From contig NC_090321.1 of assembly GCF_040869045.1 (NCBI RefSeq), positions 93,106,603 through 93,170,602 of the forward strand: 64,000 bases of DNA, read 5' to 3'. This DNA is from Eurosta solidaginis (Eukaryota; Arthropoda; Insecta; Diptera; Tephritidae). Below, piece after piece: positions 23,201 through 33,033 of the stretch. Each line of letters begins with the position of its first letter. The first letter of the stretch is position 1. Made by a program: the position numbers and the translations under genes. The notes beneath the pieces are model-generated. The model was not told the DNA's origin, searched no databases, and saw only the letters and a list, made by a program, of their open reading frames with translations.

Positions 23201-23257
23201 CTTAGCACCAATCTGATTGCCACATTGACCGGCCTGTAAGTGCACAATTTCCCTCAT
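23201..23257 (-). CDS. Beta-tubulin first coding exon
   Basis: Nineteen codons, beginning MREIVHLQAGQCGNQIGAK, are identical or nearly so to the start of all beta-tubulins, the GTP-binding subunit of microtubules. The first four residues are the conserved MREI autoregulation motif, and QAGQCGNQIG is the first nucleotide-binding loop. A perfect donor, GTAAGT, follows codon 19, which is where fly beta-tubulin genes carry an intron. The start sits in a good fly context (ACAAAATG). The rest of the protein, over 400 codons, is not found downstream on the minus strand. Either the intron is longer than 23 kb or this is a lone exon. Leu at residue 7, where most fly paralogues as I recall have Ile, may help name the paralogue; I do not assign one. 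Confidence 0.85.
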
Positions 23258-23560
23258 TTTGTTGTTGATGTAAGTTTTTGTAAGTTTTTATTTGAAACAC
23301 GCGAATTTGGTGTGGTAATTGGCTTTGTTTTTTTGTTTGTTGAGAAATTCGGAACTGTTATTAAATATCCCTTTGTGCTCTTTTCAAATGGTTTTCTTTT
23401 GTGTTGCTCAAATTGAAAGAATTTTTTAAGATCACTAAGTAACGATAAATTAGTTCAAAATATTTCTCCCGCACTTAATATTTTTGTATAAACGTTTACA
23501 ATTCTCGTATATCCTCCTCACAAACAAAACTTTGCCTTTTCTAATCAACAAATTGTGGAA
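23258..23560 (-). promoter_or_regulatory. Presumed 5' untranslated and promoter region of the beta-tubulin exon
   Basis: Lies directly upstream of the ATG on the minus strand. No clear TATA box was picked out; the region is T/A-rich in plus-strand reading. The assignment rests on position alone. Confidence 0.3.
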
Positions 23561-24849
23561 TTAATCTGCAGTTTGCTTTAATTGTTCTGAGCGTGTTTGC
23601 GGGACCAAGCACTTGGTAACAACTTGACGTACGAAACTGAACTGATCGTTTGGGGAGTGCGCTAAGCTTGCAAGTAGCATTTGCCGGTTGCCGGCAAATG
23701 TGCAGACGGAGTTCGCCGCACGCCACATGCGTCATATAATGGGCGAGTACACAAAGTATGTATGTAATTAAGCGTATGCATACATGCATATGTACATAAA
23801 TACAATATATACTTTGGGTTGGGTGGTGGAGATGATCACATTTTGTTTTGCTTATAATTGAGAGTTAAAGATATACATTCCCTGCAAAAAATCGTGCGAT
23901 TAATCCCTAAAGTGATTGGTCTCCGATTGTCTCTTTTGTCTACATTTGGCCATAATTGATCCCCTTTAGTCCCTTTCGAGAACAGTTGCGATCAGTCAGT
24001 TTGAAATCTATGTAGCCCATTTTAAGAAATATTAAAAAGAACGGCATGAGTGAAAGAAAAAAGATTACAGGTGATTGAATCGAATTATTTAAGAAAAATG
24101 TGAACCTAAATTACTAGGACTTAACGACTACGCCGGAGAATATTGTTTTATCCTTTTTGAAAAGCGGGCAAACAACTTACATCAAATAGATTTGGTGGCT
24201 TGGCAAACCCGATTGTGTTTCTGCCATGAAAACAGCGACTGAGCCCCATTTGAGTCCTTATTGAACTGAAAAGGGACTAGGCTTCACATGTTCCTTTATG
24301 GGTACAAAGGGGGTTGTTCCTATCGACCCCTTTCGGTTATAAATTAGTAAAATTAGTTTCTGCATAACACATGCTCAAACAAAAGGGAACAGTTCAACTC
24401 ATACAAAGATATCAAAACTGGCATTTGTCGCAAACTCCTTTGCGACTCATCCCGGATTCAGCCTAGACTAATCCCATTTTTTGCGGGGTACATACCTAGG
24501 TATGTATGTATGTGTGCAGTACATTGCCCAAGAGGAAAACGTATTCGCTTTAATGCGCTTTTTATGCGCATCTATGGAAGCAAATAGTGCATTAGAGCGT
24601 ATCATTAAAAAAATAGAATATGCTCCCCATTTTCAAATACTTCGTCAAGATTTGAAAAATTGATCAGCGAAATTAGTTTTTTCTTTATAACTCATTTTAA
24701 TTCACGTTCAGGTTTTAGAGAACTCAACCTGGTACTGAATTCTCTTGGAAAACACAGACAAAAACCAAATTTCGCTGCTTTTACAGGGTGTAGAAAATTT
24801 ATTTTTATAATATTTGATCTCCTCAGAGATGAGTATTGAAAGATGGGCA
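23561..24849. other. Spacer with a short perfect hairpin
   Basis: ATTTGCCGGTTGCCGGCAAAT at 23678-23699 is a near-perfect hairpin about 430 bp upstream of the beta-tubulin ATG. The rest is AT-rich and unrecognised. Confidence 0.35.
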
Positions 24850-25116
24850 CAATTTCAGCTTCTCTTCCAATTTTTAACGTTTCCTACAAATTGGCGGTAC
24901 ATAGGTCCCATGTTTTATGCCGACTGCGAGACAGACAATTTTTTACTGATAGGCTTTTCATGGCAGAAATATACTCGAAGTGTTTTGCCAAATCACAGCC
25001 GAGGGGCGACCAAGCGTAGAAAAACATTTTCTAAATTTTCGATGTTGCTTTACCCGGGACCTAAACCCAGGACTTTCGTGTGGTAGGCGGAGCACGCTAC
25101 CATCACACCACGTCGG
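24850..25116 (-). repeat. SINE-A, degraded copy
   Basis: The head is at the right end (reverse complement of GTAGGCGGAGCACGCTACCA), and the B-box region contains GGTTTAGGTCCCGGG. The body is shortened and diverged. Its left end is hard to place. Confidence 0.65.
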
Positions 25117-25521
25117 CCGTCACACAAAAGGTGATGTATTTTGAAGTAACTGGGGGACGTTGCAAACAAAATTTTTTCAAGCTCAGTTGCTGACAAGAAT
25201 TAGAGATATACGCCGCCGCCGCTAATGGCATAAATATCGGCTTCGGCGCGTTACTATATTTTCTACTAATTTACGACTGTATTAGGAGTTAACACAGAAC
25301 ATCTCCTTCGGAGTAACTACGCTTTGCACGAAACATACAGACAAAAGAGTGACCATTTATGTAAGTATTTGTAAATAAAATAACTATGGATAGGTGCATC
25401 CGCCTTATATAAAGCCAGCATGAATGTATGTGAACTCGAGTTCAAGTCTTAACATGCGCAATGTGTAAATTTTTTAATTTTTTCTATCATGTCAACAAAA
25501 TTAATTTTTTTAAGCGGTTTT
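25117..25521. other. Spacer
   Basis: No gene. A small GCCGCCGCCGC run lies at 25212. Confidence 0.3.
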
Positions 25522-25659
25522 ATTTAGGTTGACTTGGCAGCCGTGCACGGCCGTTGTGAACGAATTTTGTAATTAAAATTTAAGTAACTTCCCGATAAGC
25601 TACAAGCTTGAAACTTGGAATATAGTTCAGAACCCGATGACAATGCAATAATAAGAAAA

Positions 25660-26055
25660 AAATCGCCGCTAGGTGGCGCAAGGACCGAGATATTCACTAA
25701 AATCGTATTTGCTGTCCGATTTGGCTCATATTTGGAACACATACTACATACAAGAATAGAAAGCGACCTATGAAAAGGAACCGCCGCTAGATGGCTCAAG
25801 GATCGAGATATTCACAAAAATCGCATTTGTGGTCCGATTTGGCTCATATTTGGAACACATAATACATACAAGAATAGAAAGCGACCTATGAAAAGGAATC
25901 GCCGCTAGTTTGCGCAAGGATCGAGATATTCACAAAAATCGTATTTGTGGTCCGATTTGGCTCATATTTGGAACACATAATACATACAAGAATGGAAAGC
26001 GACCTATGCAAAAAATCGCCGCTAGGTGGCGCAAGGGTCGAGATATTCAAAAAAA
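25660..26055 (-). repeat. 118-bp tandem repeat, about 3.4 copies
   Basis: Reverse complement of the copy A monomer. CGCCGCTAG anchors recur about every 118 bases from 25664 to 26017. Confidence 0.8.
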
Positions 26056-26099
26056 TCGTAAACAAAAATTTTTGGTATTTCTGTCTACTTTTTTCGCAT

Positions 26100-26405
26100 A
26101 ATGGTACCCTGTAACGGCATAAACTAATCGAGATAGATATAAACTTCTATATATGAAAATGATCTGGCCGAAAAAAGAAATTCATTTAGCCATGTTCGTC
26201 CGTAAACACGATAACTTGAGTAAATTTTGAGGTATCTTGATGAAATTTGGTATGTGCGCTCACCTTTTCGAGATCGAAAATTTCGAAAAACCGAAAAACT
26301 GCGATAATTAATTACCAAGGACGGATAAAGCGATGCAACTTGGTAGGTGGGTTAAACTTACGACGCAGTATAGACAATTAGTAAAATCTTAGACAATGGG
26401 CGTGG
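26100..26405 (-). repeat. DINE-like fragment inside the composite element
   Basis: CTAATCGAGATAGATATAAA, then ACACGATAACTTGAGTAAAT, then TTGGTATGT match the far end of the large DINE-like copies in reverse orientation. The middle part and the array are absent. It interrupts the tandem repeat of copy B. Confidence 0.6.
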
Positions 26406-26669
26406 CACATACATGAATAGGAAGCGACCTATGATGTCCGATTTGCCTCATATTTGGAACAAATATTACATACAGTCCGGTAGAAGTGACATAAAAATAG
26501 TTTGGAGTTCAAGGGACAAGCATACGTGGGGCAGAGTCGAGTAAGGTCTTTGGAAGGATTATGTATTGAGGCAAAATTGAAAGGAAAGAGTCCTTGTAAT
26601 AATGAGTCACTAAATGAACTAAACAGAATGAGAAATAATAGGCAATTAAATGAAGACTGAAAACTTGAA

Positions 26670-27105
26670 AATAAAATAATTAAAAAAAAATTTTTAGTTA
26701 AACGGTTTTATAAAAAACAATACTTTCATGAAGTAATAATAATACCAAAAGCTAGAAAATAATTAGGTAGGTCCTAGGTACTAGTCATCACACTCCTCAC
26801 CAATCCAGGGCATTGATAAAACAATTAAATAAAAGCCTTGGACGCGTAAAATTTCTATTGATAGTCATAAGTAAGACCAACTTAACCTTATTCAGGTTAT
26901 GATACTCCTCACATTTTTAGAAATTTCACGCGCCCAACGCTTTTATTTAATTGTCTGCTCAACGCCCTACATTGGTGAGGAGTGTGATGGCTAGTACCTA
27001 GGACCTACCTAATTATTTTCTAGCTTTTAGTATTATTATTACTTCATATAAGTATTGTTTTCAATAAAACCGTTTAAATAAAATTTTTTTTAAATTATTT
27101 TATAG
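26670..27105. repeat. Large palindrome, copy B
   Basis: Same arm sequence as copy A, including GGTAGGTCCTAGGTACTAGT and its mirror image. The loop differs in sequence, so each palindrome has been preserved more in its arms than in its centre. Confidence 0.85.
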
Positions 27106-27439
27106 ATATTGTAGGAAAGACCATATATGGTGTTTCCAAACATTGGGGATAGGACTGATATCTTCTGTATAGGCGTCAAAATTACAAAAATAATGTAATA
27201 AAGTGGCTATCGTGTCTCGTTATATCACCCGCCGAAGATAGCCGACCGTGTGCGTCGCCATATTGAACATCCTGTCAGACAGTTGACGGATAAGACATCA
27301 CACTTGTTTTGTACACAATGTTTCAAATGTTACGTATTATTCTAGTAGGCATTGGATCAGAAAATTTTCTAATGTTATGAACACCACTCGTAGCGGTCTA
27401 TCCAACGTAGTTAGTAGACGATACAAAGCTGCATATGTA
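27106..27439. other. Spacer
   Basis: No gene or known repeat recognised. Confidence 0.3.
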
Positions 27440-27912
27440 TGACTTCAAGCCCCGTTGCATAAGCAGTTTTTCTTTTGGATGCGTTTAACACAATCTTATG
27501 CAAAATTAAAAGATTGCACGTATTTTTATGGAGAACGGCAAATCGAGGGATACTGGCGCCTTCTGACATGAAAAAGTAGCCAACTCACAACTTTTGTAGC
27601 AAGCATAAGGAGAAGAATTCGACATTTGCTTTGGCTAAGGGTGGTTTCACACGTCGCAAGTGTAATTATTTTTCCCATTCGTTGTTAACTTTTCTAACAT
27701 TTTCCATAGTTAAAAATATGTTAGCAAGTATATTTCTTGTATAGTAAGAATGCTTATAACAGTGACTTGCAAAATTTTGTACGTGAATGGGCAAGGCGAA
27801 ATAAACTTCAATTGCCAAGTCTGAAGTTCATTCATTTTTATAAACGCTAGATATTGCGTGATTGTGGCGATATTACTGGCACGCATAAGAATGCGTTGAA
27901 CGCATCTATGTC
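27440..27912 (-). mobile_element. MITE-like element, copy 2
   Basis: Inverted counterpart of 22510-23022: CCCGTTGCATAAGCAGTTTT at the left end and ATTGCCAAGTCTGAAG near the right. The ends carry GGATGCGTTTAACACAATCT and a diverged partner. Non-coding. Confidence 0.6.
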
Positions 27913-28054
27913 TTATATATGTATAAAAAGAAAGCCTAAAATGTCTGTTAGTTTGCAGTCGGTGTTTGGAGAGATGCGCCCTTCGATTTTATTCAAACTT
28001 TGACACAAGTTGTGTATACCTCACGCGGTGGTTTGCACATAGGTGTGGTTGCGA

Positions 28055-28438
28055 TCGACGCACAGGGTCTCGAGATATAGGCCAAAACGTGGACCCTAGA
28101 ATTTGTTTCTAGAATATGGATATCATATGAAAGCTGTTGATGAGTGCTTTAGTAGAGGGTAATTTCCATACCCCTGGGTGATTAGGGCCTCAAAATATAG
28201 GCCAAAACGTGGACCCGGGTGCCCCAGAATGTGTTTATAGAATATGGATAACAAATGAAAGCTGTTGATGAGTGCTTTAGTAGAGGGTAATTTCCATACC
28301 CCTGGGTGATTAGGGCCTCAAAATATAGGCCAAAACGTGGACCCGGGTGCCCCAGAATGTGTTTATAGAATATGGATAACAAATAAAAGCTGTTGATTAG
28401 TGGACCCATGAACACATAGACAGTGTTTTTACATTATG
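28055..28438 (+). repeat. 128-bp tandem repeat array, left part
   Basis: Units contain ATATAGGCCAAAACGTGGAC, then TATGGATAACAAATGAAAGC, then TGTTGATGAGTGCTTTAGTA. TAGGGCCTCA recurs at 28183 and 28311. The array resumes at 36151 and 36629, so later insertions split it. The monomer is recognisably related to the 130-bp unit of the DINE-like elements. Confidence 0.75.
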
Positions 28439-30107
28439 GTTATCAAAGTGGTGCGTCTGATCTCCTAATCTGTGCTTCCTACATACCGCCGGCAAGCGCT
28501 GACGCCATCTATGAAATGCACGTGGACAACATTTCTAAGAATTCTAATTGTAATTTCTGCATTCTGGGTAATTTTAATTTAAGTAATTTAGAGTGGATTT
28601 CCTGTGATAACAACTTTACATTCTTTCCAAAAACTGTAATTAATTTTCCTGAGTCTTACGTAGTCGACAACATGGCAAGCTTAGATCTTTCTCAGGTGAA
28701 CCATTTTTCCAATAGTTTTTCTAGATATCTTGATCTTATTTTCGTTAATGATAATATAAATCTTTCTATAACCGAATGTTTGGATCCTATTTCTAAAACT
28801 ATCATTCATCATATTCCTCTTATTATACTTATTGAGTTCTATAATTTTAGTGAAGTTTCGCTTAAAAGTGATTGCTCAAGTTTCAATTTCAAACGTGGAA
28901 ACTTGCATAATGTTAATTTGGATATAGCTGCCTGAGATTGGGACTCCTTACTTGCTAATATCAATGCTGAGGAATGCTTTGAAGTATTTAGAAATAGAAC
29001 TCAAACATTCTGTACAAAACATGTTCCTGTTTTTGGGAAGAAATGCCATAGGATACCTTGGTATACAGCGAAATTAAAGAGGTTAAATAATCTAAGAAAC
29101 AAATTTTACAAAAGGTACAAGTCTTCTTACTCTGTTTCTCATAAAGAAAACACCGCTATCGCAAAGAGTTTAAATCCCTAAATAAGGACTTATACCGAGA
29201 TTATGTTCACAATTTTGAATATGACATCAAGCAATATCCAAAGTCTTTTTGGCGTTTTGTTAAATCCAAAAGAATGTATTCTAGCATACCATCGAATGTG
29301 TTCTACAATGGAACCAGTCCATCCTCCCCGCAAGAGGCTGCTAATCTTTTTGCTGACTTTTTCAGCTCTAATTTCGAGTCGTCTGAGCCGCTCGATGACA
29401 ACTATTTCCCAGATAACCAATTCACCAATTAATTTTGGATCACTTTCCCTATCGCTTGATGATGTGCTCCATGGTATTCTGCATATTAAGTCGTCTACTA
29501 GTTCTTTTCCTTTTCAAAAACTGCACTGCTGTTGCTTATCCTCTAATTATAATTTTTAATAAATCACTTCATTCCGGTGTTTTTATTGATGCCTGGAAAT
29601 TTACCTCTATCACGCCTGCTTTCAAAAAAGGTAATAAAAATGATATTGCCAACTACAGGCCAATTTCAAAATTGTCAACCGTATCTAAATTGTTTGAATA
29701 TACTGCCAAGCGGCTTCATGTCTGGTCGGGCCACGGTTACCAACCTTGCCGTGTTTTCAGAATTCTGTACATCTGCTTTTAATGATCACCTGCAAGTTGG
29801 CACTATTTATACTGACTTTTCCAAGGCCTTTGACAAAGTGAGTCACACACTTTTAGTTGAAAAGTTGGCGCATCTGGGCTTCACTCTACTTTTTTATCTT
29901 GGATAAAATCGTACCTTCCTTCTCCAATTGTCTGCTATACGCTGACGATCTTAAAATTTATTCCTCTGTTCGTTCTCTGTCTGAATCATGTAGAATTCAG
30001 AATGATATAAACAACGTTGTTTTGTGGTGTCAAAAAAATCGACTTCTTCTTAATGTTAGTAAATGTTTCCATGTGTCGTTTGCGAAGTCTCGTTCCTCTA
30101 TTCCCAC
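28439..30107 (+). pseudogene. Non-LTR retrotransposon ORF2, 5' portion (Jockey/CR1-type)
   Basis: Encodes remnants of endonuclease and reverse transcriptase, which nick target DNA and copy the element RNA in place. Endonuclease motifs are ICASYIPPAS, LGNFNLSNLEW and YLDLIFVNDN (28439-28932). Reverse transcriptase motifs are [39 protein letters not shown] and the catalytic YADD (29640-30000). The frame breaks at 28933, 29181 and later, and part of the palm domain between about 29905 and 29930 is missing. Its other half resumes at 35357 after an inserted Gypsy element. It lies inside the 128-bp array. The clade call is tentative. Confidence 0.7.
30103..30107 (+). repeat. Left target-site duplication CCCAC
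   Basis: Matches 35357-35361 exactly and brackets the Gypsy element. Confidence 0.9.
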
Positions 30108-30343
30108 TGTAGGGTTATATTTATATTCAACTTTAAATGTACCTACTTTAAATAAATTGAATATTTTTTGTTCTTGTTAATTTTTATTTTTCAATTGTAA
30201 AATATTGTCTTTCAAAAATTTTCATTCGGTTGAAATATTTAAAAACGTTTTGTAACATACTTGTAGGAGCGGTTAAATAAAAATATTTTATAAAAATAAA
30301 TAGTGCTTATTATTAAATAGTGATTTATATATTAAATACCACA
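30108..30343 (+). repeat. Gypsy 1 left LTR
   Basis: 236 bp, TGTAGGGTTATATTTATATT to ATTAAATACCACA. Very AT-rich. The next bases, TTGGCGATCTAGCCAGCC (30344-30361), occupy the primer-binding position; the primer tRNA was not identified. Confidence 0.9.
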
Positions 30344-30480
30344 TTGGCGATCTAGCCAGCCAAACATAAAAACCGTCCTTCAAAAACAACGAATCAAATT
30401 TTAATTCTTGTATGCTGTATGAAATAATAACGCCACCAGTTGATGTTCAGCAAAAAATCGATTTATTCTCTTCCTAGTTA

Positions 30481-30708
30481 TATATTATGCGATTGGAAAC
30501 CATATTGACTTCCGAAAACGATACCATAGTTCTGTTTACTATATCCAACTTATTACGTTTTTATCAGCAAATTCTTAAACAAATTGTTAAAGGTGCTGCA
30601 CTTGAACAAACTTTAATTGATTTACAAAAGACCAGCGAAGAGATTTATTTAAATTCACTTTCAAATAAAGTGCGTAACATCTTGCAACGTCCAGCTCTAA
30701 CTCGCTAA
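30481..30708 (+). pseudogene. COG6: COG6-like host coding fragment in the Gypsy 1 leader
   Basis: A 74-codon stretch resembles the middle of conserved oligomeric Golgi complex subunit 6, a vesicle-tethering protein. The matching motifs are ISNLLRFYQQ, KQIVKGAAL and IYLNSLSNKV, which I align to ISNLLKFYHH, SGIVGNSA and IFFNSLSLHA of the human protein from memory. It lies between primer site and gag, in the same direction as transcription. The same frame reads on past a TAA to 30875 with open stretches such as SSLLEELSEKQFENIYQIYR, broken by further stops. The likely origin is host transcript sequence captured during reverse transcription. No role for the element is apparent. Confidence 0.55.
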
Positions 30709-31282
30709 AAGTTTTGTAATTCGTACCTTTAAACTAGTGTGAAGTGTCCTCACTACTCGAAGAATTATCTGAAAAACAATTTGAAAATATATACCAAATA
30801 TATCGTGAACATCACAAGAACCCTCTCTAACGCGTATTTGACGTAGACGTGGTGGTCCAACAACTAGATTCACTTCTATAAAATTAGTTTATTTTCAACT
30901 GCACGACGTCGTCTTCGTCGTATTTTTGGATTGTCATTATTTCAGGCGTTACCGCTGCATCATTAACATCAGCCTTTCAATCAAACATTGCAAGAGCAAC
31001 AACAACAAAAGCTACAAATACAAAACAATTAAAGCCATTGCACAATACATTGTCTAATTTCATGAATCAATTTTAAAGCCATTGCACAATATATTGTCCA
31101 ATTTCATCAATCAATTTTAAAACCATTGCGACAAATATTTGGTGAGCTGTATCTAGTATTAATATTATTTATATATATCTGTATATGTATCAAAATAGAT
31201 TAATAATTTGGGTTTTATAAACGCTCCTTTCCGGACATTTTTATTTCTTCCTATAATATAATTTTTAGTTATTTCTATTAAC
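30709..31282 (+). other. Gypsy 1 leader region
   Basis: Contains the possible continuation of the captured fragment (to about 30875) and a good acceptor-like site, GGATTGTCATTATTTCAG, ending at about 30947. It also holds a 55-bp direct repeat (TTAAAGCCATTGCACAATA, at about 31029 and 31074). A spliced leader for gag is possible but unproven. Confidence 0.4.
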
Positions 31283-32215
31283 AATGTTTCATTCACCATC
31301 AAATATACACGTACATCTACACCACGAAATCAAGTAAACGATTCACTTATTGATTTGAATAATGAAAATTATGAAAATGATTTACCAAATCCATATGTGA
31401 ATCAAAATAATGAAATTTTTGCTACATCGGTAAAACTTCCCCAATTTTGGACTAATTGCCCTGAAGCATGGTTCATCCATGCTGAAATGCAATTTAGTCG
31501 AAAGAACATTACTCAGGAAGGGACAAAATATGAATATGTCATAACTGCACTTCCACAGGATGTAATTATGACAATTCTTGATTTTATTCAAAATCCTGCT
31601 GAAAATGACAAATTTTCTGCATTAAAGAAAATTTTAATTGAACGGCACTCATTAAGTGAGAATGCCAAATTAGATCGAGTGTTATCCGATTCAGAAATGG
31701 GAGATCGTAAACCTTCTGAGTTTTATCGGTCTCTAGTGCTACTCTCTGGAAACAATTTTAGCAAAGAAATTCTTAAAAAGCTTTGGATAAGGAAGTTGCC
31801 CAAAAATTTAAGTATTATTCTTACTAGTTCGAATTTGAATGAAATAAGTGAATTAATTAAATTAGGCGATAATATTTGGGAAGTTTATAATAAAAATGAA
31901 ATAGCCTCAGTTAGTAATTTTCCAAATTCTAAAAGCGAAAATGCAATTACTTCAAATTTGGTTCAAACAACTAACATGATGTGCAAAAATTTTGAAAAAT
32001 TGTCATTAGAGATCAGTGAAATTAAAAATCAGATGAGTCAAAATTATTCAAGGTCCCGATCTTTTAGTAGGAATCATTTTAGAAGTCCTTCTAGATATCG
32101 ATCAAAGTCTCGTGACAACCCAAATTGGCTCTGTAGGTATCATTATAAGTTTGGTAATCAGGCTTTGAAGTGCGAACAACCATGCGCTTTTAAAAATAAT
32201 AGTTCGTCAAACTAA
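31283..32215 (+). CDS. Gypsy 1 gag
   Basis: Gag is the structural protein that packages element RNA. The frame is open from before 31283. It has the capsid-like motif PQFWTNCPEAWFIHAEMQF, ERHSLSENAKLDRVLSD, a basic Arg/Ser region (SRSRSFSRNHFRSPSRYRSK) and the CHCC box near the C-terminus. The start is unclear: the window's open frame begins at a TTG (31355) and no ATG lies in frame just upstream. An ATG at 31284 is in another frame, so either a base is missing or the start comes from splicing. The pol frame is open from 32203, overlapping by 13 bases in the -1 frame. Confidence 0.8.
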   Translation, partial: NVSFTIKYTRTSTPRNQVNDSLIDLNNENYENDLPNPYVNQNNEIFATSVKLPQFWTNCPEAWFIHAEMQFSRKNITQEGTKYEYVITALPQDVIMTILDFIQNPAENDKFSALKKILIERHSLSENAKLDRVLSDSEMGDRKPSEFYRSLVLLSGNNFSKEILKKLWIRKLPKNLSIILTSSNLNEISELIKLGDNIWEVYNKNEIASVSNFPNSKSENAITSNLVQTTNMMCKNFEKLSLEISEIKNQMSQNYSRSRSFSRNHFRSPSRYRSKSRDNPNWLCRYHYKFGNQALKCEQPCAFKNNSSSN

Positions 32216-33033
32216 AGTTATCCGTTGTTACGGCGACAAACAACGGACATTTAGACACCTTTACACGTCGCTTATTTATTTTTGATAAAACAAACAAACT
32301 TAATTTTTTAATAGATAGTGGAGCAGAAATTTCAATGCTTCCGGTTTCAAAATCTTCAAGTTCGAAAAAGTCATCAGATATTATTTTAACTGCAGCTAAC
32401 GGTTCAACGATTTCGACATACGGTAAAAAACTTTTAAATATTAATTTAGGATTGCGTCGCGAATTTCCGTTCACGTTTTTAATAGCGGATATAGCTAAAC
32501 CAATTATCGGTGCTGATTTTTTGTGTAAATATGGTCTCTTAGTTGATGTTAAACGCAAATGCTTAGTAGATCCGATAACAAGTATTTCAGTTAACACAAT
32601 TTCATGTGTTTGTAATGTTTCGCTACCAAAAGTTTTCGCTGTTGATAACAAATTTACAAAGTTACTAAAAGAATTTCCTTCTTTATTTTCTGAACCAGAT
32701 TATTCACAACCAGTTAGACATACAACAGTTCACAGATTAGTCACTGAAGGAAATTTGCCATTTTCTAAACCAAGACGTTTAGATCCCATTAAATTCAAAG
32801 TAGCTAAAACTGAATTCGATTTTTTAGTAAAGACAGGGATATGTAGACCTTCTAATTCAGCAGTAGCATCTCCTTTACATCTTGTACCCAAGAAGGAGTT
32901 AAATGACTGGCGTCCTTGTGGAGATTTTAGAAGATTAAATGTCGTAACAGTTCCTGATCGTTATCCTTTGCCCCATGTTCATGACTTCAACATGAATCTA
33001 AGAAATAAGAAAATATTTTTATTAATGAAGTAG
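32203..33033 (+). pseudogene. Gypsy 1 pol, protease and truncated reverse transcriptase
   Basis: The protease active site is LIDSGAEISML, followed by the flap and IIGADFL, all as expected for a retropepsin. Reverse transcriptase begins with RRLDPIKFKVAKTEFD and runs through DWRPCGDFRRLN to the HDFNMNLRNKKIF stretch. At about 33016-33021 the sequence jumps into the palm segment that precedes YIDD. Roughly 200 bases are missing, including the first catalytic Asp region, and the frame shifts so that TAG at 33031 ends it. The rest of pol continues in the next frame. Confidence 0.82.

Larger units (their letters stand above)
25522..27105 (-). mobile_element. Composite palindrome-plus-satellite element, copy B
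   Basis: Reverse-orientation counterpart of 8546-9727: tail (25522-25655), tandem repeats (25660-26055), an inserted DINE-like piece (about 26100-26405), linker (26406-26669) and palindrome (26670-27105). Linker phrases such as ATAATGAGTCACTAAATGAA are the reverse complement of those in copy A. Confidence 0.6.
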
